Source: Forficula auricularia
Taxonomy: Eukaryota > Arthropoda > Insecta > Dermaptera > Forficulidae
NCBI GenBank assembly: GCA_024734495.1
Contig: JALMQS010000099.1
Location: 71,057,335 to 71,121,334, forward strand
Length of the DNA stretch: 64,000 nt
Direction: 5' to 3'
The translations under genes and the position numbers were made by a program. Numbering within the stretch: position 1 is the stretch's first letter; every line of letters starts with the position of its first letter. The notes below the pieces were generated by a model. It did no database searches. It saw only the letters and a list, made by a program, of their open reading frames with translations, and was not told where the DNA came from. This document shows, piece after piece, positions 48,701 to 59,200 of the stretch.

Positions 48701-51700
48701 CCCAGCACCTATAATCTTCAAACCTTCAAAACCGGAGTGCATAGACACCTACGTCTACACCCTCTCACTTAATCAACTTTCCCTTCTCTTCGGTAATGCA
48801 AGGGTCTTTCAAGATCCATAGGGGCTGCATCTCTACTGGTACACCCCTTCTTGCATTCGATTGCATTTAAAAAAAAAAAAAAAAAAAAAAAACTTTCTTG
48901 AGAAATCAGTACATATGTCTTTTTTTTAAATGAAAATGATGAGAGGAGTTACACCAAAAAGGTGCAACCCCTAAAGGCCTGGGTTGGTCCCTCCATTTTG
49001 AAAAGAAAAAGAAGGGTTTTTATGGCCTGGGAAGTGGTCAAAGGTATCTGTGGATACGGGCCTTAAACAGCTGAAGGTTATAAGTCGCGGGGAAGACGGT
49101 GGCTGGGAGCGAGTTCCAGTCTCTGGAAGTCATAGGAATATAAGAGTTGGCGAAAGCGCTTGTTCGATTTTTATCCAATTTGACAGCGAAGGGTTGCTGA
49201 GCGTTGGAAAACCGCGTGTTTCTCTTAAAGAGGGCTATAGGGGGGATAATTGATTTCAGCTAGACTGAACAGACACCATGGTAGTATCTGTAGTACAGGG
49301 AAAGGGCAAAAACGTTTTTTCGGTGAGCCAGGGAGTCGAGTGAGTTAGTTAGGGACGGATCTCCTATTAGTTTAATTGCTCGCTTCGGAATTGCATCCAG
49401 TGTGGCAAGAGTTGGAGGCCCCTCTCCACAGATGAGAGCCATTTCGAGACAGGGACGAATTTGATGCTTATACAGTGTAAGAAGTTGACTGGGAGTATAA
49501 TAGCGTCTAGACCTAAATAGGAGACCAAGCTTGCGCGCTGCAGCTTTAGCAGTGGTTGAGATATGGTCATTCCAAGAAAGATCAGACCCTAGTGTGACGC
49601 CTAGCATTGACATTTTATCCCTGAATTCCATTGAGTTTGAATCGAATGATATGTTTGGAAGGTTTCTGTCGACGCGCCTAGAAATAAGGCAACACAGAGT
49701 TTTCACTGCATTGAAGTTAGATAAGTTTTGGGATCCCCTGTTTTTAAGTTTGCATAATTCAAAATTAATTGAGGAGGCAATGTTTGCACGGTTTTTATGC
49801 GATGCAGGGGCGTTATGTAGGGTGCTGTCATCTTCGTAACAATGTACCGGATTGGAGGGCAAGTTTAGAAGGTCGTTGATATAGATAAGAAAAAGCGTAG
49901 GGGAGATAACCGATCCCTGAGGAACTCCAGCGTTGGAATGCAGGCATGATCTGCAGACAGATTGGAAGTTTTGAGACAAATCGTTAAAAGATATTTTTTC
50001 AAGTGACAAAGGTGAAATTTAGGTAAAATTTCCTTTTTATTATCAGCAACTTTTATATCAATTTTTGGGTTGTCAGCTACAATCATATGGAAGATATAAC
50101 GTTCAGAAACAAAGCATAACTTATATCTTATGCCGGGTTTACACATTCGATCTCGTCATTCGCAAGTTTTCACATTAGTCAGACGCCGACATTCGCGAGT
50201 GAATTTCGCTCTCGGCGCGAGCAGCGAATAACGAGTGAACGGACTACATATTCGCCTCGCCGCTCGTGCGAATGTGTAAGTCTGGGGTTAGGATAAAATC
50301 ATTCGTTGTAGTGAGGTTCTTTGAATGACTTGATCTTCAAAGCTATAACTTGGCACAAAATGGAAATTTATTAGTACAAACTTTTATGTCAAATTTTAGT
50401 TTATTATTTAAATCGTATAAGAGAGTGTTTCTCAACCTTTTGTAGAGCGAGGAACCCTAGAGCACTTATATTTATTTCTGAAGAACCCCTTAGCACTAAA
50501 ATATGGGATATTTAATTTTTCGTCAAAATATCAACATCATGCTACTTTTATAGCTTCCAAATATAACATACCGCCGCCAATGACGGTGTTAACATATTTT
50601 AAAATTTTGCTAGATTTGGGGGAAATTGGGTACAAAAAACGTGGATTTTAAATTACAATACCTAACATTTTTATCTTCAAGGATAATATTATTAAATTTT
50701 TTTGGTAATGTCATTGGGATAACTATATGCCCCTTTCGGATCGAACAGTTTTTTTTAACATATTCAATGTATACCTACTCATAAATAATATTCTCATCTA
50801 TATGAAAAGAAATATTATTTCAAACGTCATTAATAACAAAATAATAATATAGGTAACAATTTAAATGATGTTTTCATTTTGTTACTAAGTAACGTAATCG
50901 TTGTATTATAAGTTAGGAACTTTAGAGCAACAAAAATGGTATCACTGAGACAATAATAGTGATGTTTATCGCATTCTTAAGCATCAATGGTTTTATTTGA
51001 CTATAAGGCAATATTTAGACTCTAAATTTAGTATTTTTTCTCTTTACATGACAAATTTTTGAGGGGTGAAACTACTTACTAGTATTTTTTCTTTTATTGA
51101 CTTCTAGGCGCGGGGAAACCCAAACCCCCCATTGTGGGACCCTGGGGTTGCGTAGAACCCAGATTGAGAAACACTGGTATAAGGTTTTTTTTTTGATTTT
51201 ACACTTTTCCACCAGAACTACACGAAGTTTTATAATTTATATTATATATATGTTTACCTTAGAATTTTCCTGGTTTGCTTTATTGTTTTGCAGACGATGA
51301 TGTCGTGGTTTTGATATAGGCGACGAATTAGTGGGTGTTTCTTTTTTTGAATTTATAGCAGGTGTCGATGGGAAATCACTTGGTTTTATAGGAGATAAAT
51401 CATCAAGCAGTCCCTGATCAGCCCATTGAGCTGCTGCCGCTGCCACCGCAGCAGCTGCGGCAGCATCTCGTTGTTTCCGTTGAGCCGTTGTTGCCGTCGA
51501 ACCTTTATTACGTTGTTTTCCTATTATTTTATTTCGAGCAATTTTTGCTTGTAAACGGCTCATAGTCTCAGACATCACATCATCAGGTTTGTTCCAATGA
51601 TTTTTATTATTTCGCACATCCATTTGACTTAAATTACTAGTCATAGACTGCATATTTTTAACACTTGGTGGCTCTGGTTCACTAAAAGCATAAGGATCAT

Positions 51701-51891
51701 CTTCTCCTTCAGCTTTTGTTGGACCATCTTTAAACAAAGCTTTTAGACGTTCGGAAAATTTCAATTTTACATCATTGCATGGCGAAGAAGGTGGAGTTTC
51801 CTCGCGGCTAGTGACAAGTTTTCCTTTACGTACTCGATGGTCTCTTTTGGGGGCCATGCCAGGGAGCACCTGCATGTCTCCGTTATGGTAT
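33776..51891 (-). CDS. INO80D: INO80D (INO80 chromatin-remodelling complex subunit D), 5' end not found
   Basis: Exons on -: 51891-51258, 45009-44522, 43522-43282, 41972-41672, 37314-37018, 34119-33776 (TAG at 33778-33776). Phases join cleanly, giving about 767 residues. Family marks in order: HNGDMQVLPGMAPKRDHR, equivalent to the end of the first zinc region; DDPYAFSEPEP; LYPLGLEPSDSESSDIDD with FQRHWFS; the conserved Cys/His C3Hc3H zinc module (ACTAFALPCTRHCARHI, FAHCTAKFPDNTQCCVPVFD, LPLCAEH); a basic KKPRKKAKPS / RGKKKRR linker; and EDKNGGYEPTREETEELERA then LEAVDKDV, which matches the vertebrate EGKNG...EELERALQAV block. Two poly-Ala tracts are present. Exon 37314-37018 must end at CCG/GTGAGC, not at its in-frame stop 36979. 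The N-terminal zinc exon was not found. Confidence 0.92.
34120..34740. other. INO80D intron: AT-rich, foldback-family arm
   Basis: 34425-34480 carries one arm of the GCAAATAAACA foldback family (TTCATCAAGCAGAGGACAAC). 34276-34300 is a T-run. No exon. Confidence 0.55.
34750..35430 (-). pseudogene. jockey-like LINE 3' fragment, decayed
   Basis: On - the order follows the LINE at 48905-50017: SMLGV-like, LSW-like, a TLYKAQIRP-like frame in pieces, AIQ-like, IPMTSR-like and the C-terminus. Typical nucleotide islands are CTCCTCTCCATAGATGAGAG and CGAGACAGGGGCGAATTTGA. Many stops. Confidence 0.75.
35431..36340. other. INO80D intron: dispersed repeat pieces
   Basis: 35870-35925 (ACCGACTTAAAAAAAGGAGG, TATCAATTCGTCG) is a repeat widely seen in insect genomes. 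36170-36200 holds a decayed GAAATATTGG piece on - resembling the hammerhead-bearing elements. Nothing coding. Confidence 0.45.
36345..36738. mobile_element. Foldback MITE with ccgacttcaaaaaaa ends
   Basis: The left arm (36345-36480: ACCGACTTCAAAAAAATAAT ... GAAATCACTTTTT) and right arm (36598-36735) are reverse complements over about 135 bases, around about 115 bases of more complex loop sequence. Confidence 0.8.
37315..38970. other. INO80D intron: AT-rich, two repeat relics
   Basis: 38300-38580 contains an inverted pair (AAAGCGTGATAGTAGCCAAAG and its complement near 38550-38570), a hairpin element of about 280 bases. 38785-38890 holds arms of the GCAAATAAACA foldback family. Confidence 0.5.
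38977..41592. mobile_element. 2.6-kb foldback DNA element with TA duplication
   Basis: Ends CAGGGTATGGTCAAGTATT / AATACTTGACCATACCCTG with TA flanking on both sides. Long inverted arms (each about 800-900 bases, diverged) extend inward: GAGCTAGCTCAAAAACTAGT, TTTCGATATTCGAACT-type, AATCTAATCAGCTCTTAATC, and further in TCTGAACATCTTCTGTAGTT. The left arm also contains three to four head-to-tail units of about 120 bases (TTTTGTATACATAATCAGTG ... CCGCCCAAAATG), starting near 39400; the right arm has about two. No transposase frame. Confidence 0.85.
41973..43281. other. INO80D intron: AT-rich, degenerate hammerhead-like motif
   Basis: Near 42594-42640 on +, CTGAAGA, a C-rich/G-rich stem with a long loop, CGAAAC and AATTGG occur in the hammerhead order, with outer ACAGA/TCTGT pairing, but the cleavage triplet is not right. 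43098-43166 is a small hairpin (GAGCGCAATAGTGGACTAAA and its complement). The 42482-42721 open frame on - is not recognised. Confidence 0.45.
43798..44261. mobile_element. Tc1/mariner-type MITE with TA duplication
   Basis: Ends CAGGGTGATCCAATGAAACG and, on -, CAAGTTGACCCAATGAAACG, with TA outside both. Inverted similarity continues for about 100 bases (AGAAGGGNAGNGGG..., GAGTCATCATNATT). Non-coding interior. Confidence 0.75.
44262..44521. other. INO80D intron: dispersed repeat fragment
   Basis: 44363-44450 (TTTTGGCACCAGAACGAACT ... AAAAAAAATCATG, TTGAAAATG) matches the sequence around the family 2 SINE insertion in the duplicated segment (8222-8290, 20390-20465 and 20690-20705). Confidence 0.6.
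45030..45180. mobile_element. Foldback-family arm and a hAT-like end
   Basis: 45035-45112 matches the GCAAATAAACA foldback family (CAAGAGTAGTAGA, TTCTGCTTGATG). 45119-45150 begins CAGCGGTTCCCAACCTGGGG followed by TCCGCGG, the layout of hAT termini. The partner end was not found. Confidence 0.5.
45545..46345 (+). pseudogene. Tc1-like transposase (DD34E), frameshifted relic
   Basis: Pieces of one transposase: helix-turn-helix end (VSVNTVKRRLNEVGLLSRRP), first catalytic Asp in HVLFTDESNF, then after a shift near 45790-45800 CLKPDDGRVRVWR and GGGSVMVWDGISLGPRTELH, second Asp in LMHDNARTHVAQ, and the Glu in DFNPIEHVWDMLGR. A second shift follows LAPV, after which LEELKNVLLEKAYRIP runs to a stop at 46351-46353. 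The N-terminus is missing. A candidate 3' end (ACTATTTATTTGAATAGCAG on -) lies near 46507-46536. It cannot make an active enzyme. Confidence 0.9.
46870..47660. mobile_element. Helitron-like or related non-autonomous repeat
   Basis: Begins TCTATATACATATATAAAAT, then CCCGATACACTCACTCACTC, and continues with recurrent modules (GAAATTCGACCCCTAAGGGG at about 47013; a second at about 47170; CTACTTGATTTTTACTTA at about 47101 and 47261). The 5' layout resembles insect Helitrons. No CTRR 3' end was found before the LINE. Confidence 0.45.
47661..48895 (+). pseudogene. jockey-like LINE, 5'-truncated, RT C-terminal half open
   Basis: The frame at 47816-48772 is open to its natural stop. It covers the RT palm from GVPQGSVISSTLFLIYINDL, the catalytic motif CYADDS (in HCYADDSTLHGK), LDKLNKWGSQNLVNFNSNKT, LSMLGVYVASDLSWNEHISS, and the C-terminal FYRYYHGRCSDEIKSIIPPK and IPMTSRNWNSLPASIFPSTY. 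The upstream endonuclease and fingers are missing; 47750-47815 extends the same frame back (IKCKWIESFLTNRSIKV). It ends in a 22-base A-run (48869-48890). It is tail to tail with the minus-strand LINE that follows. Confidence 0.9.
48905..50020 (-). pseudogene. jockey-like LINE, 5'-truncated, minus strand
   Basis: The frame 50009-49260 on - has GVPQGSVISPTLFLIYINDL, then HCYEDDSTLH, in which the catalytic YADD is YEDD. It continues SMLGVTLGSDLSWNDHIS and LFRSRRYYTPSQLLTLYKHQ to a stop at VCSV. The 3' tail (48905-49255) includes the C-terminus in broken frames, GGGATGCACC-type tail sequence and a poly(A) run read as T at about 48919-48926. The YADD to YEDD change and the early stop mark it as dead. 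Confidence 0.88.
50132..50290. mobile_element. Small MITE with CCGGGTTTACACATTCG ends
   Basis: Left CCGGGTTTACACATTCG and right CGAATGTGTAAGTCTGGGG are inverted repeats. The interior is unusually GC-rich for this window, with repeated TTCGC and CGAAT words. The superfamily is uncertain (PIF/Harbinger-like in appearance). Confidence 0.65.
50423..51176. mobile_element. Non-autonomous hAT element with 8-base target duplication
   Basis: Ends GAGTGTTTCTCAACCTTTTG and, on -, CAGTGTTTCTCAATCTGGG. The target duplication is GTATAAGA (50415-50422) and GTATAAGG (51177-51184), differing at one base. The GGAACCC and GGGTTGCGTAGAACCC blocks inside the ends are typical of hAT. No transposase frame. Confidence 0.85.
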
Positions 51892-53765
51892 CTGCAAAGA
51901 ATTTCATAATAGTATTAAATAAGAAATGTATTAATTTTGTATTTAAAAAATAAAGAAACAAAGAAAAACAATTAAAACAAAAATACCTGACATTGCTAAC
52001 TAGGCCTACATTGAACATCTCTGATTCATTTTGTAGCATGCTTTCAAATTACTTAATTAATAATAATATTTTGCTAGGACTAAACAAGCCTAGTACTGGT
52101 ACATGTGAGCTAATTAATTCCATAATCCTGGAACAATTTACAACTAATATTAAAAAAAAAAAAACAACAAAAATTATTGTTATAATAGGAATTATATAAA
52201 AGTATGCTTAGTTATTTCTTAAGGAAAGACAATAATAGATAAATGAATGAAAAAACTAATAAAACTTAGAAATCTATTCTACGTTCAAGTATTTATTAAA
52301 ACCGAATTAGAGAAACAGATAAAATAAACAATACAAAAAGTTCTAATAGAAAAAATTCATTAAGGAATATAATTTATAAAGCATAAATTAAGTAATTAAT
52401 GTTAATTTAATAATGAGTTAACTTTAATAAAATGATATATAAAAATTAATGCTAAGAAACAATGAAATGTCAAAACTAGATCAAAATTAAGTAAGGTTAG
52501 CTTTTTTAAAGAATTGTTAAAAGTTTTGTTTAAAAAGTAAAACAATCAAACTATGTGGCAAATGATGTAAAAATATTTTCAAATAATAAATTAATAATTA
52601 CATATAGAAAGAATAATGTCAAACAATCTCAAAAATATTTAAATAAATACTTACTTTTACTCAAATGATACATATTAATAAGTATAAAATGAATTCAGCA
52701 AATTGTGCATTTATTTTTTTTAGGAATAGTAACTAAAATTGGCTGAATATATTTAAAAAAATAAATTAATTTATTAAATTAACATTATATTTGATGAAGC
52801 GAATTGTCAGATTTTCTGAACAAGATGGCCGACTCCCAGAAATCCATTGTTTTAAATAGGAAGAATTTAATGAGAAAAAATCCAAATTTTAACTTATTCA
52901 ATTTAGAAATAATTGTAATTTTAAAAACTAAATGAACATTTAAAATGAATATGAATAATTAAAGTATAATAAAATGTATAAGAATAAATGTAATTTAAAA
53001 ACTTTGGTCAGGTTTTTTATTTTTTATTTTAAATAAATTTTTATAAAACATTATAAAAAATAACTTTTATTTTGAAAAATATAATTCAAAACTAAAAAAA
53101 AGTCTATATGAATAATATAATTAAAATTTTTATTTTATATTTATAATGTTATGATAATGTTTGGGCCGGAAGTTACTAAAGCATTTGCTATGGAAGTAAA
53201 GCCAGAAAAAAAGTGATTTTAAATGACAAACAAATCTGACAGACAAGTTAGTGGTTGGTAACATTCATCCGTCATAATTTACATAAATTATTATTATTTT
53301 TATATTATATTTTAAAAGGGAATATATCTATATTTCTTTTTGTTCTTTTATTTCGCCGAGTTACATAACAAATGGAACAAAATCCAATTTATTCTTCAAT
53401 AACTATTGAGATTTAGACTATAGTTGTTGAATTTTTATCATATAAAATCAAGACGAAAATGGTAAGAAATGATAGTTACACTATCATATTATATTTACTT
53501 TAGAGTTAAAGAGTGGATTTTAGCCATTTTAAATCCTAGTACAAACTCTAATCCTTGTAAAGCTTTAAATTTTCTCAACAAATTTTCATCAGTAAATTTT
53601 TGCAAATAAAATTAGATCATAATTAGAAACCTACTTTAAAAGTACATATAGCTAGAAAAAGTAGAATAATCTCCTCAAGAAAAGAACACTATAAAAGATA
53701 TTGCGATATAGAAGCTTTGGAAAATGATTTAAAAGAAACTAGGATCATATTATCAAAATGACATA
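51892..53765. promoter_or_regulatory. AT-rich region between INO80D and WDR37, possible shared promoter
   Basis: Very AT-rich. Two motifs stand out: AACAAGATGGCCGACTCCCAG at about 52821 contains a YY1-like AAGATGGC, and GGCCGGAAGTTAC at about 53164 contains the ETS core CCGGAAGT. They lie between genes transcribed in opposite directions, which would suit a bidirectional promoter. This is inference from motifs only. The INO80D zinc-finger exon that should lie on this side was not found. Confidence 0.3.
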
Positions 53766-53769
53766 AGCA

Positions 53770-55835
53770 TTATATTGACCATCACCACTCTGATCTGTCC
53801 CATGCCAGCTCTTTGACCTCTTTAAATGTCTTGCATCCCATATTCCTAATTATTTGTTCGACATATTCTAATCTAGCTAGACCTTCCCATTTTCTTTCCC
53901 ACCTCCTCATCCAAGATATCCCTAAGCAGTCCCCCATGTCTCAGTGTGTGCCCCATCATCTGACCTCTTCTCTTCTTCAGACTCTTCCACAAAGTTCTTC
54001 TTTCTCCGATTCTTCCAAGAACTTCTTCATTTGTAATTCTATCCATCCATTTGATATTCATCATTCTTCTGTAGCACCACATCTCGAAAGCCTCTAATCT
54101 CTTTCTCTCCGCTTTTCCAATCGTCTAGGTTTCACATCCATCCACCGCTATGCTCCATACATATGTCTTCAATAGCATCTTCCTGTTTTCTAAACTGATT
54201 GAAGAGGAGCATAGCAGTTTTTTTTCGAATTAAATCCCATTTTAGCTTGGGCAATTCTTTATTTAATTTCATTTTCGCTCCTCGCATCCTATGTGATTTT
54301 ACTTCCTACGTAGCGGAATTCCTTAACTCCTTCTAGGTTTTCTTGGTCAATTTTGATGCATTTCTGTCTCGTTTGTTTTGTTTTTGTACAAACTAGGACC
54401 TTGTTTATTTTCATTTTGATTTCTTCTATTAGGATTTGATTGATTCCATTCAAAGCGTCCTCTAATTCTTTTTGTTGCTTCCTGTTTTTTTGTAGTCATC
54501 GGCAAATCGGCATAGCGATCTTTTAACCTTGGATTTCGATACCTCTATCAATTTTGTCTTTGAATTCTTTTATCGCTTCTTCTAAGTATAAGTTGAAAAT
54601 AATGAGTGACAGCACACATCCTTGTCTTACACAATTTTTTTTATTTTGGCTTCTCTTTGCTCATCTCCAATATTTATTATTGCCATCTGGTTTTGGTATA
54701 GATTGTAGATTAGTCTTCTCTCTCTAAATTTTATTCCCCCCTGTTTTAAAATTTTGAAAATAATTTCCCAATTGACGTTATCGAATGCTTTTTCTAGGTC
54801 TATGAATCCGATGTAGACAGATTCTTCCCTGATAAAATCTTTCTATTATTAGTCAGAGAATTGCTTCTCTGGTGCCTCTGTTTCTTCTAAAGCCGAACTG
54901 GTCTTCTCCCATATTTTCCTCAACTCTTTGTTCTATTCTTCTCTGGATTTTTTGGTTATGATTTTGGAGGCATGTGAGGTTAAGCTAATGGTCCTGAAAT
55001 TTTCACATTTATCCGCGGCTGTCTTTTTGGAAAGTGTGAATATTTTGTTTTTTTTGGAAATCTTTTGGGATGATTCCCAATTTATAGATTTTGCCAATTA
55101 GTTCAAAAAGTCTGTCAAGGGCCTTTTCTCCAGAGTTCTTTAGGATTTCGACTTGTATATTGTCTATTCCAGGTCTCGCTGTCAAATTGGATAAAAATCG
55201 AACAAGCGCTTTCGCCAACTCTTTTATTCCTATGACCTCCAGAGACTGGAAGTCGCTCCCAGCCACCGTCTTCCTCGCGACTTATAACCTTCAGATGTTT
55301 CAGACCCGTATCCACAGATACCTTCGACACCTACCCACCCCATAAAACCCTTCTTCTTCTTCTTCTTTTCACGATGGAGGGACCAACCCAAGCCTTTAGG
55401 GGATGCACCTTTTTGGTGTAACTCCTTCTCTCATCATTTTCATAAAAAAAAGGTGCTCTATTATTTTTAGTTCTTTCCAAGCTGTCTCGATTTCTGACCT
55501 GAGTATGGGGTCTCGTAGTTCGTTTTCGTCCACAGATTCTTCTTCTTCTATTGGGTTCATTGTTTTTTCTTCTCCATAGAGTTTTTCTAGGTATTCCTTC
55601 CATCTATTTGCCAGTTCATTTTTTAGAATAATGTGGCCTCTTTCATCTCTTATGTTCTTGCTTTTTGGCTTGTCTTCTTGAAGGTTTTTTTTTATTGCCC
55701 TATAGGCTGCATCCTGCATCAACTTTTCTCAATACTAGATTTTCGTTGACTTTTTTACATTTTTCTTGAATCATTTTTTCTTTTGCTTTTCTGCATTCTC
55801 TTATAACTTTCCATCTTAATTTTTTATAAAAATTA
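53770..55835 (-). pseudogene. RTE-like LINE relic, minus strand, with nested LINE tail
   Basis: Read on -, broken frames give WKEYLEKLYGEEKTMNPIEE, EIETAWKELK, GIDNIQVEILKNSGEKALDR, LFELIGKIYKLGIIPKDFQK, QFGFRRNRGTREAI, CVRQGCVLS and the C-terminal [20 protein letters not shown] then EEVLGRIGERR. Many shifts and stops. A jockey-like 3' tail is inserted at about 55179-55450, splitting AWKELK from GIDNIQ. Confidence 0.85.
55179..55450 (+). mobile_element. jockey-like LINE 3' end nested in the RTE-like relic
   Basis: Encodes VKLDKNRTSAFANSFIPMTS, then RDWKSLPATVFLATYNLQMF and the C-terminus, followed by a 3' tail (CACGATGGAGGGACCAACCC, GGGGATGCACCTTTTTGG) and an A-run. Its tail matches the 3' part of the family 1 SINEs. 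Confidence 0.9.
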
Positions 55836-56229
55836 TATAGATATTTTTGATAAAATATAATCCTTTCATGGTTGAATTGTTGAAGAGAAAAAGTATTTTT
55901 TAAATATCACTTTATTATCTTTACGCTTTTTTTTTTATGCTGCAACCCTAGTTTATTTTGAATCATTTTCCAACGTGGCATTATCGTTTTATTGTTCAAC
56001 TTTATTCATTTTTTTTCTCTATACTTTTAGAGAAATATTCTATCCATATTTTCTTATTATACTTAGTATCCATATACTGATTAAGATTTCATAAGAAAAA
56101 CTTCCCAAGGATTTGAGTTTTTACTCAGATATAAAAAGCCTAGCTCGATTTTTCCTTTATTTCGTCAAGATAAGAGAAGGTTTATATATTATACGATTCT
56201 TCATTATTGATTTTTAATCTAATTTAAAG
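55836..56229. other. AT-rich DNA upstream of the first visible WDR37 exon
   Basis: No supported feature. 56165-56229 is a plausible end of an intron leading to the acceptor TTTAAAG/GAG. Confidence 0.4.
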
Positions 56230-59200
56230 GAGGTGGTACAAAATTTGGCTGGCAAGCCTCCTAAAAGTAAAAGGGTCAGTATTCCAAGGGTACAAAGTCA
56301 TCCCGACAACGAGATTCCGACATTTCAACTTTTCACGTCCAATCGTTCAGAGATTGAGTCTGACAGTCTAATCCCTCCTGTTCTTAGGTAAGAATAATCC
56401 AAATATGAAACAATTTTTTTTTAAATATATTCATTTTTCCTTAGTTTTTTGCTAATTACAATTTGTTTCAAATTTTCAATTATTATATCAAATTATTTGT
56501 AGATCAAAACTTCATGACCTCTTTCATCAGATTGAGAAAGAATTTGAAGTTCTTTATGCTGAAAATGCCACTTGTAAGAATACATTAAAAATTTCCATTC
56601 ACTTATTTATTAGATGTGGTTCATTCACGTTTTTGTTTTTTGTTTCAGTACATGAAAAAGTAGATGCATTATTAAACGAAAAAATTGAAAGAGAATCATT
56701 TTTTGGAGATAAACAGAGTTGTGATCTTACTGAATTTGATAATTCGTCTAGTAAAAGTGTTTCCAAAAGTAAAAGTAAGACATTTCAACATTATTTCACC
56801 TGAATATTATTTTTCTGACAATTGATATAAAATTTAGATTACATATTGCTTCCATCCTGTTATTTTGAACTACCTCCTTCGGCGGGTCCCTTGCTATCAA
56901 GGGGCTTCACCCCCTGGACTTCCCCCTTCTCCACAATCGATCACTCCCCACCCCACCAACCCTTTCCTCCTTTAGGATTCGAATTTCAAAAAACCCCTCC
57001 TTAGCGGATATCCTTGTCATTATAGGAAAATTTCAGCCCTTTAGGTCCAGCGCTATAGTCTGTGCGGTGTCTGTTACACCCGATAACGGAACTGTTTTAT
57101 ATGTAGAAGATTGTTGTACGGATGTGGTTTAACTTTCTCTAAAATCTTTAAAAATATACAATTTATTGATTTTTTAAAATTTTATTTTACTCGTATATCT
57201 CTCATGTCACAAGAATTCTTTTGGTATGTCCAAAGGTCATCAGTGAAAAAAATCAGATTTATTTTTTAATTATTTAGGTTTATCAATATATTTAAAATTC
57301 CAGTGATGCCCTTCTGTGTTTGTATCCAAGAAGCCAAAAAATCTTATCTTTGCTCATAACTTCATCATAAATTATAATTTTGAAAATTTTTTGAGATAAA
57401 TTTTCGTAATTTACTTTATAAACTTAATAATTAAGAAATTCAATAAACCTTATTGAAATATAAATACAAATTCTTATAAAAAACAATCTAGAAACGTTTA
57501 TTAAAAGTTCAAACATTCTGGAAAATTTCTTCCTTTGTCGAAGGAATTTGAAAAAAGTTTTAAAAATTTAATATAAAGGCAACTATAAACAAATATGGTA
57601 AATATTTTAAAAATAGACAATGATACAGATTGTCTTGGAGATGAAATAACCTCTATCATAGGGGGCCGGCTTAGGCTAGGGGTAGCGTTCCAGCCTGCCT
57701 GTTTTAAATATACTTACTGTAAAATTTGGATTCCGCGAAGGACTTGGAACACGAGAGGCGCTTTTTGGGATTAATGTTCTTTTCCAGCGCTGTCTCGATA
57801 TAAATCAAGATGTGTATGCATGTTACATAGATTTTGAGAAAGCCTTCGACAAAGTAAAACATGATAAGTTGTACCGGCTACTCGTCAACAGGAACATTGA
57901 CTCGTGCGACTTGAGAATAATTAGTGACTTATATTGCGGCCAAAGAGCTAATACAAGGGTCGAAAATCAATCAACAGAGGAAATGGAGATTCGTCGTGGT
58001 GTGAGACAGGGATGCATCCTGTCGCCGCTTCTATTTAACCTTTACAGCGAGGCTATTTTTAGGGAAAACTTGGAAGATGAACCAGTGGGGATCGTTGTAG
58101 GTGGGGAAGTGATTAATAATATGAGGTATGCGGATGACACTGTCCTGTTGACGGGCAATCTTGAAGACACGCAACTCCTTTTAGAAAAATTAAAAGATCA
58201 ATGTGATGAATACGGTCTAAAAATTAACTTAAAAAAGACCAAGTTGATGGTTGTTACAAAGTCTCCACAAAATCTAAACCATGGGAACGTAATGATAGCG
58301 AACACCACGATAGAGAATGTGCAGACGTATAAATATCTGGGAACTTGGATAGAACAATCGGGTGACCAAACAAGAGAGATAAGGACGAGAATAGAGATAG
58401 CAAGATCAACATTTATAAAAATGAAAAAATTATTCACTAACCGAGATATCAACATAGAACTTAGGATGAGGATGCTGCGTTGTTACGTTTTTTCCACGCT
58501 TTTGTATGGAGTCGAAGCATGGACTCTAAAGAAAAACCACATGGACAAACTACAGGCTTTTGAGATGTGGTGCTACCGCAGAATATGGCGTATTCCCTGG
58601 ACCGATAGGGTCACTAATGTTGAGGTCCTAAATCGGATGCAGAAGGAATGCGAGATCATTAACACCATAAAAAAGAGAAAGCTTCAATACCTGGGTCATA
58701 TAATGAGAGGACAGAAATACAGATTTCTCCAACTGATAGTTCAGGGAAAGATTGATGGAAGGAGGAACATTGGCAGGCCCCGCGTGTCCTGGCTTAAAAA
58801 TCTAAGGGATTGGTTTGATTGCAGCAATGTACAACTGTTCCTAGCTGCGGTCAACAAGGTCCGGATCGCTATGATGATAGCAAACCTCCGATAGGAGATG
58901 CACTACAAGAAGAAGACTGTAAAATTATATTAAATATCAAAAGCTGGCAGGATGTAAACTAAAATTGTAATGGTAAGCCTTTTTAAGACAGGAACAACAA
59001 TGTACATAAATAAAAATTAATTAATAAACTACATTGTAAGATAATTGTATTTACTATTTGTATTATAATGTATTTATAAAAATTGTATATAATTTTAAAT
59101 AAAGTTTTTGAATTGAAAAAAAATTGAAAATTGTTCCAGCCTGTTAACCAAGTGACCCCGGGGTAGAGACAAATTAAAAAATAATAATAAGTAGTATCGT

